Of a stretch of 64,000 nucleotides of DNA, positions 53,650 to 62,543 are shown in pieces. The translations under genes and the position numbers were made by a program. Under the pieces are notes generated by a model that saw only the letters and a list, made by a program, of their open reading frames with translations, searched no databases and had not been told where the DNA came from. The stretch comes from Cytophagales bacterium (GTDB lineage: Bacteria; Bacteroidota; Bacteroidia; Cytophagales; Thermoflexibacteraceae). Positions within the stretch are counted from its first letter, which is position 1, and each line of letters begins with the position of its first letter. The stretch lies in the NCBI GenBank assembly GCA_013299115.1, contig JAAFKA010000008.1, forward strand, positions 62,001 to 126,000, in the 5' to 3' direction.

Positions 53650-54353
53650 AGGATAGTTTCTATTTGTATTTTATTTTCGTACAAAGCTTTGCCAATAATA
53701 ATACCCGAACACCCTATGTTTTTGGCATCTTGTACATCGGCAAGGCTACTTACTCCGCCACTTGCAATGAGGTATAAATCTGGGAAATGTTGCAATATTT
53801 TTTGATATAATTCTGTGGCTATGCCCTGCAATTTGCCATCTTTGCTAATATCAGTGCAAAAAATTTGCCTAATTCCCTCTTTATAGTAGGTTTGAATAAA
53901 GTCCAAAACATCGATATTGGTTGTTTCAAACCAACCAGCTACAGCTATTTTTTCGTTTCGCACATCAGCACCTAATAAAATTTTTGCAGCCCCAAACTCG
54001 GCTACCCATTCCAAAAACAAGGCTTGATTTTTAACGGCTATACTGCCAATACTCACAAAAGCAGCACCCGAATTAAAGATTTGCTGTACGGCTTCTTTGG
54101 TCTTGATACCGCCACCAAAATCTATACTTAATTTGGTTTGATTGGCTATTGCCTCCAATACTTTGCCATTCATTACTTTGCCCGCCTTTGCCCCATCTAA
54201 ATCTACCAAATGTAACCTCTTTACGCCAGCAGTTTCAAATTTTTTGGCTACTTCTACAGGGTTTTCGCTGTAAATAGTTTTTTGACTATAATCCCCTTCG
54301 GTTAGTCTGACGCATTTGCCGTCTATGAGGTCTATGGCAGGTATGATTTGCAT
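53646..54353 (-). CDS. hisA: phosphoribosylformimino-5-aminoimidazole carboxamide ribotide isomerase
   Basis: 235 residues from the ATG at 54353 (MQIIPAIDLIDGKCVRL); an earlier in-frame ATG at 54374 adds seven residues with no family support. Catalytic Asp in AIDLIDGK and the second in ICTDISKDGKLQG; phosphate-binding FGGGIKTK and IASGGVSS. Fourth step of histidine synthesis. Overlaps miaA by 4 nt and follows the glycosyltransferase gene closely, forming an apparent operon. Confidence 0.96.
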   Translation of the reverse strand: MQIIPAIDLIDGKCVRLTEGDYSQKTIYSENPVEVAKKFETAGVKRLHLVDLDGAKAGKVMNGKVLEAIANQTKLSIDFGGGIKTKEAVQQIFNSGAAFVSIGSIAVKNQALFLEWVAEFGAAKILLGADVRNEKIAVAGWFETTNIDVLDFIQTYYKEGIRQIFCTDISKDGKLQGIATELYQKILQHFPDLYLIASGGVSSLADVQDAKNIGCSGIIIGKALYENKIQIETIL

Positions 54354-54386
54354 ATTGTGATTCCAAGTTTTCATATTGCATACATA

Positions 54387-55457
54387 TTATCTCATATCTG
54401 TTCCTAATGCTTTTTTAAGTTGATTTCGCAAGGCAAGAGGCAAAAAACTGCACAATTTTCGCAAAACCCTAAAAGCAAAACTTTCAACTACTTTTACCTT
54501 GCGACTTTCTACCAAAATCTCATGTTGGGCTGCAAAAGCACAAGGAATACGATGCAAGTCTTGATAAATTTTTGTTTTGGTAAGTTGCATAAAAGGCTCA
54601 AAAATAGGTTTCAATTCGGGCATATCGTCCAGTGTGAGGTCTATCCATTCGGCTATTTGGTTTGGGTTGCTGGGTCGGTAGCCTGTGTAGTGAAAACAAA
54701 CCAACGGAATAGTATCATTCACATAAAATACGCCATCTTTTTGGCTAATTTTTCTCTCGTGAAAACTCCAACAGCCGACATTGTAACCTAAATTACGAAC
54801 TATACAAGTCTTGTCAAAATAAATAGGCACTAAGTTAAACCAAATTTGGTCAACAAACAATCCTGCATAATTTGTAGGGAAACATTGATTTTTCAAATTC
54901 TTGCTCCACCAAGAAACAAATTCTCTGCCTTGTGAGGTGTTTTTAAAAGCACAGAAACCAGCATTATACAAACCCATCAATAAAAATACTCTGTCCTCAT
55001 AAGGATTTTTAGGCAAAAGAGAAGTTTTTACTTCTGCCAATGGCGTTTGATAAGGCGGTGGTAAACTGCAATGGGGTGTAACAAAAATATCATAATTTTG
55101 CAGTTGGTGTTCCAACCAAGTAAAAGGTTGGAACACCAACATATCGCCGTCTAAATAAATAATATGCTCTGGATTGTAACGCAGCAGCAGAGCCTCTGCC
55201 ATAATCCCTTTGAGTGCCATTAATAAGCTAAATACATCATAATAGGTTAATAATTGTTGAAATTCAGGTATTGAGAACTCCTCTATCCAGTGAATATCAA
55301 ATGAAAAATTATACTTTGTAAGGTCTAACAAAGGTGGTGCTTGGTCTGCAATACAAACAATAAATTTATAATCGGGGTTGTGTTTTAAAAAAGAACTGGC
55401 TACGGCTTCTGCCTGCCACAAATAATTGATACTTGATACATTATAGGCTAATTTCAT
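54387..55457 (-). CDS. GT-A-type glycosyltransferase (family 8-like)
   Basis: 356 residues. NVSSINYLWQAEAVASSFLK at the N-terminus, YLDGDMLVF near 100 (the metal-binding DxD), FYLMGLYNAG-type VFLLMGLYNAGFCAFK, and NLGYNVGCWSFHER further on. The pattern matches GT8/glycogenin-like nucleotide-sugar transferases often seen in Bacteroidota polysaccharide loci. Acceptor unknown. Thirty-odd bases before hisA on the same strand; hairpin H3 lies just upstream. Confidence 0.8.
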   Translation of the reverse strand: MKLAYNVSSINYLWQAEAVASSFLKHNPDYKFIVCIADQAPPLLDLTKYNFSFDIHWIEEFSIPEFQQLLTYYDVFSLLMALKGIMAEALLLRYNPEHIIYLDGDMLVFQPFTWLEHQLQNYDIFVTPHCSLPPPYQTPLAEVKTSLLPKNPYEDRVFLLMGLYNAGFCAFKNTSQGREFVSWWSKNLKNQCFPTNYAGLFVDQIWFNLVPIYFDKTCIVRNLGYNVGCWSFHERKISQKDGVFYVNDTIPLVCFHYTGYRPSNPNQIAEWIDLTLDDMPELKPIFEPFMQLTKTKIYQDLHRIPCAFAAQHEILVESRKVKVVESFAFRVLRKLCSFLPLALRNQLKKALGTDMR

Positions 55458-55493
55458 TTTTTTGTTTCATTATTTTTTAGATGTAATAAAATA

Positions 55494-55559
55494 CGTTTAA
55501 AAATTGTGTAAAGATGTCATCTTTTTCGAAAGATGACATCTTTACACAATTTTTAAACG
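55494..55559. repeat. common-tip hairpin H3 (GATGACATC family)
   Basis: Arms 55494-55524 and 55529-55559 are perfect 31-nt complements with loop TTCG. The inner AAAGATGTCATCTTT and AAAGATGACATCTTT are shared with H1 and H2; the outer CGTTTAAAAATTGTGT is specific. It stands between the histidine kinase stop (55572) and the glycosyltransferase start (55457). Confidence 0.85.
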
Positions 55560-55571
55560 GCTATCAACTGT

Positions 55572-57200
55572 TTACCTTTTCAACGGCACCACCACCGTAA
55601 ACACTGTTCCCTTGCCAATAGCTGTTTCTACCTGAACAGTCCCTTCCAATTTGTCTAAGGCATTTTTGAGAATATATAAACCCAAACCAGAACCTTTGGA
55701 GTTTTCGGAGGCTCGGTAAAACATATTGAATAACTTGCTTATGGCTTCTTCTCTTATTCCTTGTCCGTTGTCTATTACCTTGATTTGCAGTTGTTTAGGT
55801 TGTTTTTTCGTGATTTCTATTCTCAAATAAGGGTCGTTGCGGTGAATACGTGCAAACATTAGGGCATTTTCAGCCAAATTTTGTATGATAATTCGCAATA
55901 AATTTTCATCTGTATAAATAGGGCTGGCAAGTTGCAAATAAGTTTCCCAACGCACCAAATTATAATGAACTGTATCCACCAAATTGATTTTTATTTGGTT
56001 TAGCAACCGATGAAAATCTATCTCTTTTTCCTCTATGGCTGTTTCTTTTATTTTGTTCAAACCTATCAATTCATCTAAAATTCCGTTTAGTCGAGTAATA
56101 CTTTGCTGAATAATTTGCAAATATTCTTGCGATTTATTCACATCAAGCACCTCCAATTTCATTACTTCGTACAGACCCAAAACCGTAGCTATGGGACCCC
56201 GAAGGTCATGCGAAGCCCTATACACGAAGGTATCTAATTCATTGTTTTTGTATTGCAATTCTATTTGTGATTTTTTGGCTTGTTCTTCGCTGGCTTTCAA
56301 AAAATCTTGCATAGCCTTCATCTCTTCCATATTTTGCAGCAATTCCTCGTATTGACTTCGCAGTTCTTCGGTTAGCACCTTTTCATTTTCAAGGTAGTCT
56401 TCTATCTTTTTTTGTGCAGCTTTTTGGTGCGAAATATCATGGGCTGCATAACATACGCCCGCCACCGCATAGTTTACATACAAAGGCGTCAAGCTAATTT
56501 GATACCAATGATGTTCTTTTGTGGTTTTGTCCTCAACCATTCTTTCATAAAAAGCACTTTCTCCTGCCAAAATAGCTTGCAATCTTTGCTGAAACTCCGC
56601 TTTTACTTCGGGCTGCACCATTGCCAACGCATCATCACCTATGGTTAGGTGGTAGCCAAATAAAGCCTGCGAAACTCTTTGGGCATTTTCGTTTAACTTA
56701 ATGATTTTGAAGTCTGTATCTAAAATGACAAAAATCGTAGCTGTACTATTAAAAACAGCCTTCAATAGTTGTTTAGACTGTACTAAGGCTTTTTCCAATC
56801 CCTGTTGGCGGGTTACATCTCTGCCTACGGCATACGCCACACCGTTAGCCTTGATATGCAACTGCCAGGATACTGTCAAATAATTGCCATCTGCCTTCCG
56901 ATAACGATTTTGGTACTCATACAAATCTCCTTCTTTGCCCACAAAATCTAAAATAGTTCTGTTGGTGCTGTCCACCTCTTCGGGGTGCAAAAAATAGGTA
57001 AGGTTTTGCGACAACAAAAAAGATTTTTCATAGCCCAATGCCTTGACAAAAGAAGGACTCACCTGCAAAAAACGTCTGCGAAAAAAAGTACATAGAAAAT
57101 CTGCCGAAAAATTGAAAAAGTCGTCTTTGTCAATTCCTCGCAGCAATTCGTTTTCTTTTTTCAGTCTTTCGTTTTCTTGTAAAAGTTCCTCAATAGTCAT
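55572..57200 (-). CDS. PAS-domain sensor histidine kinase
   Basis: 542 residues, no transmembrane helix, so cytoplasmic. A short coiled coil (~1-20) leads into PAS domain 1 (~25-135; SPSFVKALGYEKSFLLSQ, GRDVTRQ) and PAS domain 2 (~145-265; ATIFVILDTDFKIIKLNENA). A long helix (~265-320) precedes HisKA with the phospho-acceptor in RASHDLRGPI (His331). HATPase_c (~430-540) has ENALMFAR (N box), VIDNGQGI (G1), GSGLGLYIL (G2). No response regulator is adjacent. The start follows a 362-bp repeat-filled gap. Confidence 0.92.
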   Translation of the reverse strand: MTIEELLQENERLKKENELLRGIDKDDFFNFSADFLCTFFRRRFLQVSPSFVKALGYEKSFLLSQNLTYFLHPEEVDSTNRTILDFVGKEGDLYEYQNRYRKADGNYLTVSWQLHIKANGVAYAVGRDVTRQQGLEKALVQSKQLLKAVFNSTATIFVILDTDFKIIKLNENAQRVSQALFGYHLTIGDDALAMVQPEVKAEFQQRLQAILAGESAFYERMVEDKTTKEHHWYQISLTPLYVNYAVAGVCYAAHDISHQKAAQKKIEDYLENEKVLTEELRSQYEELLQNMEEMKAMQDFLKASEEQAKKSQIELQYKNNELDTFVYRASHDLRGPIATVLGLYEVMKLEVLDVNKSQEYLQIIQQSITRLNGILDELIGLNKIKETAIEEKEIDFHRLLNQIKINLVDTVHYNLVRWETYLQLASPIYTDENLLRIIIQNLAENALMFARIHRNDPYLRIEITKKQPKQLQIKVIDNGQGIREEAISKLFNMFYRASENSKGSGLGLYILKNALDKLEGTVQVETAIGKGTVFTVVVPLKR

Positions 57201-57562
57201 TAGTTGATTAGCTGATTGATACCAATTTGAGTTGTAAGTTGCGTAGTGTCAATGTAGAACGGACTTTAGTCCGTTTTTTTGACATTTTCGGTGTCAAATA
57301 TGCCCATCACTACATCTAAATTTCGATTTTCATTCACAAAAATGGACTAAAGTCTTTCTGCCATTGTTTGTGTCCTCACAAATGACATTTCGCACTCCTC
57401 CGTTCAACCATTGCCAAAGTCTATCGACTATTGGCAAGGTTTCACTAAAACTTTGGCAGTGGCTTAGGCAGCCCCGTACTTTTTGCACCCTGCCAATAGT
57501 TTCGACCTCCTCCGTTCAACCATTGCCAAAGTCTATCGACTATTGGCAAGGTTTCACTGATT
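57201..57562. other. repeat-filled intergenic region
   Basis: 362 bp without a gene. It includes ACGGACTTTAGTCCGT (57254-57269), a TGACATTTTCGGTGTCA hairpin, a segment (GACTAAAGTC... TTTGTGTCCTCACAAA) resembling the DNA after gatC at 63748-63810 in reverse, and the 52-bp direct repeats described next. Confidence 0.6.
57395..57558. repeat. pair of identical 52-bp direct repeats flanking a diverged inverted copy
   Basis: CTCCTCCGTTCAACCATTGC... occurs identically at 57395-57446 and 57507-57558. Each holds an internal inverted pair (TTGCCA/TGGCAA). The 60-bp spacer contains diverged reverse-complement pieces (AAACTTTGGCAGTGG, TGCCAATAGTTTCGA). The last copy ends 5 nt from the AMP nucleosidase stop. 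Confidence 0.75.
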
Positions 57563-58336
57563 TTACTCAAAACGCAAGTGTTTGACAGATTCGCCAGAAT
57601 TTGCCAACTCTAACAAAGCATCTATACCTATTTCCAAGTGTTTTTCTGCAAAATTGGAAGTTACATTTTTATCACTTTCAGCAGTTTTTACTCCTTCTGG
57701 CACCATTGGGTTGTCCGATACCAACAACAAAGCCCCATGTGGTATTTCATTGATAAAACCGACTGTAAAAATAGTAGCAGTTTCCATATCTATACACATT
57801 GCCCTTGTTTTGCGGAGATATTTCTTAAATTTTCTGTCGTGTTCCCACACCCTACGATTGGTTGTATAAACTGTACCTGTCCAATAATCCATTTCTTGCT
57901 TTTTAATCATAGAAGAAACGGCACGTTGCAAACGGAAAGAAGGCAGAGCAGGAATTTCAGGAGGCATATAGTCGTTGCTTGTACCTTCGCCCCTGATGGC
58001 TGCAATGGGTAGCACCAAATCTCCTAATTGCGTTTTCTTTTTCAAGCCGCCACATTTGCCCAAAAACAAAACAGCTTTGGGGTCAATAGCCGAAAGTAAA
58101 TCCATAACCGTAGCAGCCATAGCACTTCCCATGCCGAAATTGATGAGGGTAATACGCCCATGCGTAACGGTTTGCATAGGTTTGCCTACGCCCACAATCT
58201 CTACGCCAAATTTTTGGGCAAACATTTCCAAATAATTGCTAAAATTAGTTAGCAAAATATAATCTCCAAATGCCTCTAAAGGTGTGCCTGTATAGCGAGG
58301 CAACCAGTTGGCTACAATGTCTTCTTTTGTTTTCAT
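57563..58336 (-). CDS. amn: AMP nucleosidase
   Basis: 257 residues. Short Bacteroidota form lacking the E. coli N-terminal domain. MTVTHGRITLINFGMGSAMA, LFLGKCGGL, GDLVLPIAAIRGEG and ALLLVSDNPMVPEGVKT are typical of this phosphorylase-superfamily enzyme that splits AMP to adenine and ribose 5-phosphate; the Met-Glu in DMETATIF is the ribose-binding residue pair. TATCTTTG on the minus strand (58369-58362) just before the start is a likely -7 element. Confidence 0.92.
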   Translation of the reverse strand: MKTKEDIVANWLPRYTGTPLEAFGDYILLTNFSNYLEMFAQKFGVEIVGVGKPMQTVTHGRITLINFGMGSAMAATVMDLLSAIDPKAVLFLGKCGGLKKKTQLGDLVLPIAAIRGEGTSNDYMPPEIPALPSFRLQRAVSSMIKKQEMDYWTGTVYTTNRRVWEHDRKFKKYLRKTRAMCIDMETATIFTVGFINEIPHGALLLVSDNPMVPEGVKTAESDKNVTSNFAEKHLEIGIDALLELANSGESVKHLRFE

Positions 58337-58361
58337 AAGTTTATTGGTAGTGGTAAGGTTG

Positions 58362-58369
58362 CAAAGATA
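58362..58369 (-). promoter_or_regulatory. -7 promoter element of the AMP nucleosidase gene
   Basis: TATCTTTG on the minus strand, 26 nt before the start codon; no clear TTG at the -33 position. Confidence 0.4.
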
Positions 58370-58441
58370 AAATTTTCATTCGACTCTCCTATTGGTAAGT
58401 GTGAATTATTTGCAAAAAGTAATTATTTAGGTGTTAATTTT

Positions 58442-58486
58442 TTATACGATTGTCAAGGTGCGAAAAGCACCATTGCCAACGTATAA
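58442..58486. terminator. imperfect hairpin related to 1599-1684
   Basis: TTATACGATTGTCAAGGTGC pairs imperfectly with GCACCATTGCCAACGTATAA across AAAA-type loop. Its halves are the same 15-mers as in the polX/fabD hairpin, joined by a different centre. It follows the TPR gene (stop 58505, minus strand). Confidence 0.7.
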
Positions 58487-58504
58487 AAAATGCAAATATA
58501 TACT

Positions 58505-59374
58505 TTACTTGCCTTCCAACTGTTTCAAATAGCCATCAGTTTGCATCAACACCGCAGGGTCTTTGCTCTGCTTTTTCAACTCCTCCAATAGCTTGATTGC
58601 CTCTGTTTTTTTGCCACTTTCGCCCAAACTATAAGCCAACAGAAATTTTGCTTCTGCGTTATCTGCCTGTAAACCAAGTATTTGTTGAAAACGACCAATG
58701 GCTTTGTCGAACTGTCCTGACTGAATAGACAATTTACCCAAACTCATCAAGGCAAATATATTTTCGGGTTCTTCCTTTAACACTTCCCGAATCAACAAAA
58801 TGCCCTGCATAGGCGTAGGCGAAGCCACATAAGTCAAGCCCAGCTTGATTTTCACTTCCGAAAGGTTAGGGTTTTGGTCTAAGGCTTTTTGGAAATATTG
58901 GCGGGCTTTTTCTCCCACGTTTTGTGCCTTTTTTTCGTCCATCGTAAATTGCAAAGCCCCATAATAAGCATCACCTGTGCGTACAAAATTGCCTACATTC
59001 GCATAGTTTTTAGCAAAGTTTTCGGCAAAATAGGCAGCCGAGTCGTATTGGTTGGCACTTTGCAACAAAGAAACCAAAGAATCTAACCAAACAGTTTTGT
59101 CTTTTTCGGTGTTTGCCTTGTCCATTTTTTGTTGCAAAGCAGCTACTTGTTTGCGTTGGTCGGCAGTCAATTCGGCTTGGTGCATGGTTTGCAAATTAGG
59201 CTGTGTTTGGGTAGCCGAATCAGGTGCTGCGGTTGCGTCTTTTTCTATTGTAGGTTGCTTGTTTTCAGTTTGCAGTGCCTTGTCGGGGTTTTTCACAACG
59301 GTTTTGGGCAGAAACGACAAGCCCACAATCACCACAAGGGCAGCTACTAACAAAAGATATTGAGTTTTTTGCAT
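58505..59374 (-). CDS. TPR-repeat membrane-anchored protein
   Basis: 289 residues. N-terminal membrane segment (YLLLVAALVVIVGLSFL, ~6-22), a Thr/Asp/Gln-rich linker, then helices from ~75 with tetratricopeptide repeats (ENIFALMSLGKLSIQSGQFD, NAEAKFLLAYSLGESGKKTE). Probably periplasmic, acting as a scaffold for an envelope complex; partner unknown. Known TPR proteins of this layout occur across Bacteroidota. Confidence 0.8.
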   Translation of the reverse strand: MQKTQYLLLVAALVVIVGLSFLPKTVVKNPDKALQTENKQPTIEKDATAAPDSATQTQPNLQTMHQAELTADQRKQVAALQQKMDKANTEKDKTVWLDSLVSLLQSANQYDSAAYFAENFAKNYANVGNFVRTGDAYYGALQFTMDEKKAQNVGEKARQYFQKALDQNPNLSEVKIKLGLTYVASPTPMQGILLIREVLKEEPENIFALMSLGKLSIQSGQFDKAIGRFQQILGLQADNAEAKFLLAYSLGESGKKTEAIKLLEELKKQSKDPAVLMQTDGYLKQLEGK

Positions 59375-59417
59375 AAATTAAGGTTATTAATTGATTTATT
59401 AACTGAGATAAGTTGTG

Positions 59418-59523
59418 TAAGTGGTTAAACCCAATTATTCGACAACTTTGAGGTGTCGGATAATTCTGATAATCAGATACATAGACACTAAAACACTGTC
59501 GATTATTTAAGTCTAACTACTTA
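59418..59523. mobile_element. 106-bp MITE-like element, copy 2
   Basis: Same length and ends (TAAGTGGTTAAAC... GTCTAACTACTTA) as 2687-2792, with about five differences. It lies upstream of the TPR gene. In both copies the internal hairpin is near the left end; here two of its 13 stem pairs are broken. Confidence 0.8.
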
Positions 59524-59605
59524 ATTTGGTAGAGAACAAAAATAATTTAACCCTCTATTAGATTGAAAACCGAGAATATAATAAAATCTTATGTGATTTG
59601 TATTG

Positions 59606-60232
59606 CTAAAACTTCAATGGGTCTAAGTGTTTAAAATGTCCGTTCATTTTAATAATGCTTTTTGTTCTTTCCATTTCACGCACCACAGGCACAGTTTTTT
59701 TGAGATGAGTAGTCAAAAATTGCAATCTTTCGGTTTCTGTTAAAATTTGCAACAGTTCATATTCTTGTTCATGCGAAAGTCCAACTTTATGAGCATAATA
59801 GTAAGATAAAAATGGCAAATCGTCTTTGATAGACACTTGCACATTCAGAACTTCATACAAAATAGTCAATTCTTCCAAGAACCATATTTTTTCTAAGGAG
59901 TCGGCAACCTCATTGGTTGTTTGTATATAAGCTACCTCACCACCTGCATGCAGTTTATTTGGAATTGGATTGACAAAAGTATCTAACCTAAATACACGAA
60001 CTCCTTTTGTTTTAATGTCTAACCTTCCATCTTCGTATTGGTTGCTTACCTCTACTATTTGCACCTCTGTCCCAAACTCTTGCACCTGTCCATTAAGATA
60101 AAACGGAATACCAAAATTAGTACGTTGTTTCAAACAATCTCCTATTAACTGCCGATAACGGTTTTCGAAGATATGTAGATTAAGAGATTCTTGTGGGAAA
60201 ACTACCAAATTGAGTGGAAATAAAGATAACAT
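59606..60232 (-). CDS. LON substrate-binding domain protein
   Basis: 208 residues. LSLFPLNLVVFPQESLNLHI and FENRYRQLIGDC are the start of the Lon N-terminal (LAN/LON) domain; VEVSNQYEDGRLDIKTKGVR continues it. There is no ATPase or protease domain, so it is a stand-alone LON-domain protein of uncertain role, perhaps protein-binding. Divergent from recG across about 180 bp. Confidence 0.88.
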   Translation of the reverse strand: MLSLFPLNLVVFPQESLNLHIFENRYRQLIGDCLKQRTNFGIPFYLNGQVQEFGTEVQIVEVSNQYEDGRLDIKTKGVRVFRLDTFVNPIPNKLHAGGEVAYIQTTNEVADSLEKIWFLEELTILYEVLNVQVSIKDDLPFLSYYYAHKVGLSHEQEYELLQILTETERLQFLTTHLKKTVPVVREMERTKSIIKMNGHFKHLDPLKF

Positions 60233-60260
60233 GAGATAGGAATTTTAATTTACCATGCTG

Positions 60261-60290
60261 TAAAGATAAAAAACATTTTGTTACAGGCAA
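60261..60290 (-). promoter_or_regulatory. promoter of the LON-domain gene
   Basis: On the minus strand TTG (60290-60288), 19-nt spacer, TATCTTTA (60268-60261), about 29 nt before the start. Confidence 0.55.
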
Positions 60291-60359
60291 TAGATAACTA
60301 TCAAGTTTTATGCCTCACAAAATTGCGAGTTGCCAACTACTAACAAAGCCTTACAACTA

Positions 60360-60389
60360 TTGCTTTACTTATAATTTTTCGTATTTTTG
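60360..60389 (+). promoter_or_regulatory. promoter of recG
   Basis: TTG (60360-60362), 19-nt spacer, TATTTTTG (60382-60389), 21 nt before the ATG at 60411. Confidence 0.55.
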
Positions 60390-60410
60390 TTTCCAATTCC
60401 CTGTTGTTTC

Positions 60411-62510
60411 ATGTCAAACTTTTTCGATACGCCTTTAAGTCAAGTGGCTGGTTTGCAAGCTGCAAAAGCTGCTTTGTTGGCAAAAGAGGTAAATATTTTT
60501 ACCTATGGAGATTTGTTGCTCTACTTTCCGTTTCGGTACGAAGACCGCAGCAAGTTTTACACCGTAGCCGAAATTACGGAAGACTACCCTTTTGTGCAGT
60601 TGAAAGGGCATATTTCGTCTATTAGCGTATTGGGCGAAGGCGAAAAAAGGCGAATGACAGCCATTTTTACTGATGGCACAGGTGATGTAGAGTTGGTTTG
60701 GTTTAAAGGTTTGGATTTTGTAGCCAACAAAATAAGAAAAGGCGTAGAATATATTTTGTTTGGTAAACCTACTTTGTTTGGCAAAAGATTCAACATAGCC
60801 CACCCCGAAATGGAGGTTTTTATAGAGGGCAAGGTACAAGAACAGCTTTTTATGCCTCTCTACAACAGCACCGAAAGAATGAAAAAACGGGGCTTAGAGT
60901 CGCGGGGCTTGTCGCAACTTATCAAAAAAATATTGCCTGCTGCTTTGCCCCAACTCCAAGAAAATTTGCCTTTGTATCTGTTAGACAAGTACAAACTAAT
61001 AGGCAAGGCAACGGCAGTGCAGCAAATTCACTTTCCGCAAAGTCCTCGCCACCTGCACCACGCCCAAAGAAGGCTAAAATTTGAGGAACTTTTTTTTGTG
61101 CAAATCAACTTGTTGCAACAGCAAAAGGTGCTGAAGGATAAAAATTTGGGTTTGCCCCTCAAAAATATACCTACTTTGCACAAATTTTATAAAGAACATT
61201 TGCCTTTTGACTTGACTAATGCCCAAAAAAGAGTAATCAAAGAAATTTATGAAGATGTGAAGTCGGGCAAACAAATGAACAGATTGTTGCAGGGAGATGT
61301 GGGCAGTGGCAAAACAATGGTGGCTTTTATTTGTGCGTTGATGGCGGTGGACAACGAGGCTCAGGCTTGCCTGATGGCACCTACCGAAATTTTGGCGGAG
61401 CAGCACCTCAACAGTTTGCGACCTTTTGCCGAAAAATTGGGAATTACCATAGAAAGACTCACAGGGTCGAGCAAGGTAAAAGAAAGAAGGCAAATTCACG
61501 AAACCTTGTTGAGTGGAGAACTCAAAATTTTGGTGGGAACTCATGCTTTGCTGGAGGACGTGGTGCAGTTTAAAAACTTGGCTCTTTGTATCATAGACGA
61601 ACAGCACCGTTTTGGCGTGGCTCAACGTGCCAAATTGTGGGCAAAAAACGCCAATTTTTTTCCTCACGTGCTGGTCATGACGGCTACACCCATTCCGCGT
61701 ACTTTGGCAATGACTGTTTATGGCGACCTCGATGTGTCGGTCATAGACGAATTGCCCGTAGGCAGAAAACCAATCAAAACCGTACACAAATACGATTCGG
61801 CAAGACTCGAAGTCTTTGGTTTTATGCGAAAGGAAATAGAAAAAGGCAGACAAATCTATTTGGTTTATCCTTTAATTGAGGAATCGGAGGCAATGGACTA
61901 CAAAAACCTCATGGACGGCTACGAATCCGTAGCACGTGCTTTTCCTGAATATCCAATTTCGATAGTGCATGGGCAGATGAAACCCGCCGACAAGGATTTC
62001 GAAATGCAACGATTTATGAAGGCAGAAACCAAAATTATGGTCGCAACGACTGTGATAGAGGTAGGCGTAAACGTACCCAATGCTTCGGTTATGGTCATAG
62101 AAAGTGCCGAAAGGTTTGGTTTGTCGCAACTGCACCAGCTGCGTGGTCGTGTGGGGCGGGGAGCCGAGCAGTCGTATTGTGTGCTGATGACAGGGTTCAA
62201 ACTAAGCAAAGACTCCCGCATACGCATAGAAACAATGGTAAAAACAAACAATGGTTTCGAAATTGCCGATATAGACATGAAACTCCGAGGTCCTGGCGAC
62301 ATGACAGGCACACAACAAAGTGGGGTATTGGATTTCAAAATTGCAGATTTAGGTACAGACCAAGCCATTTTGCAGGAGGCAAGAAAATGTGCAGCCGAAA
62401 TTTTGGAGGAAGACGCCGCCTTAGAAAAGCCTGAAAATCAACCCATTCAGTCGTATTTGGCTAATAGAAAAACCAACAACGGAAAAGTTACGTGGAGTTT
62501 GATAAGTTGA
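60411..62510 (+). CDS. recG: ATP-dependent DNA helicase RecG
   Basis: 699 residues from the ATG at 60411 (MSNFFDTPLSQVAGLQ); a TTG eight codons upstream is in frame but lies in the promoter. Wedge/OB domain ~1-170 (LLYFPFRYEDRS, VQLKGHISSI), helicase domain 1 with LLQGDVGSGKTMVA (Walker A) and DEQHRFGVAQR (DEQH box), MTATPIPRTLAMTVYGDLDV, helicase domain 2 with VIEVGVNVPNASVMVIE and QLRGRVGRG. Remodels stalled forks and branched DNA. Convergent with mlaF, 33 bp apart. Confidence 0.97.
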   Translation: MSNFFDTPLSQVAGLQAAKAALLAKEVNIFTYGDLLLYFPFRYEDRSKFYTVAEITEDYPFVQLKGHISSISVLGEGEKRRMTAIFTDGTGDVELVWFKGLDFVANKIRKGVEYILFGKPTLFGKRFNIAHPEMEVFIEGKVQEQLFMPLYNSTERMKKRGLESRGLSQLIKKILPAALPQLQENLPLYLLDKYKLIGKATAVQQIHFPQSPRHLHHAQRRLKFEELFFVQINLLQQQKVLKDKNLGLPLKNIPTLHKFYKEHLPFDLTNAQKRVIKEIYEDVKSGKQMNRLLQGDVGSGKTMVAFICALMAVDNEAQACLMAPTEILAEQHLNSLRPFAEKLGITIERLTGSSKVKERRQIHETLLSGELKILVGTHALLEDVVQFKNLALCIIDEQHRFGVAQRAKLWAKNANFFPHVLVMTATPIPRTLAMTVYGDLDVSVIDELPVGRKPIKTVHKYDSARLEVFGFMRKEIEKGRQIYLVYPLIEESEAMDYKNLMDGYESVARAFPEYPISIVHGQMKPADKDFEMQRFMKAETKIMVATTVIEVGVNVPNASVMVIESAERFGLSQLHQLRGRVGRGAEQSYCVLMTGFKLSKDSRIRIETMVKTNNGFEIADIDMKLRGPGDMTGTQQSGVLDFKIADLGTDQAILQEARKCAAEILEEDAALEKPENQPIQSYLANRKTNNGKVTWSLIS

Positions 62511-62543
62511 ATAATTTAGTAGAATAGTAGTCAAACTTCAAAC

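Noticed and set aside
61074-61853. 259-residue minus-strand ORF inside recG
   Set aside because: Antisense to conserved helicase motifs; Phe/His/Ser-rich composition and no recognisable family.
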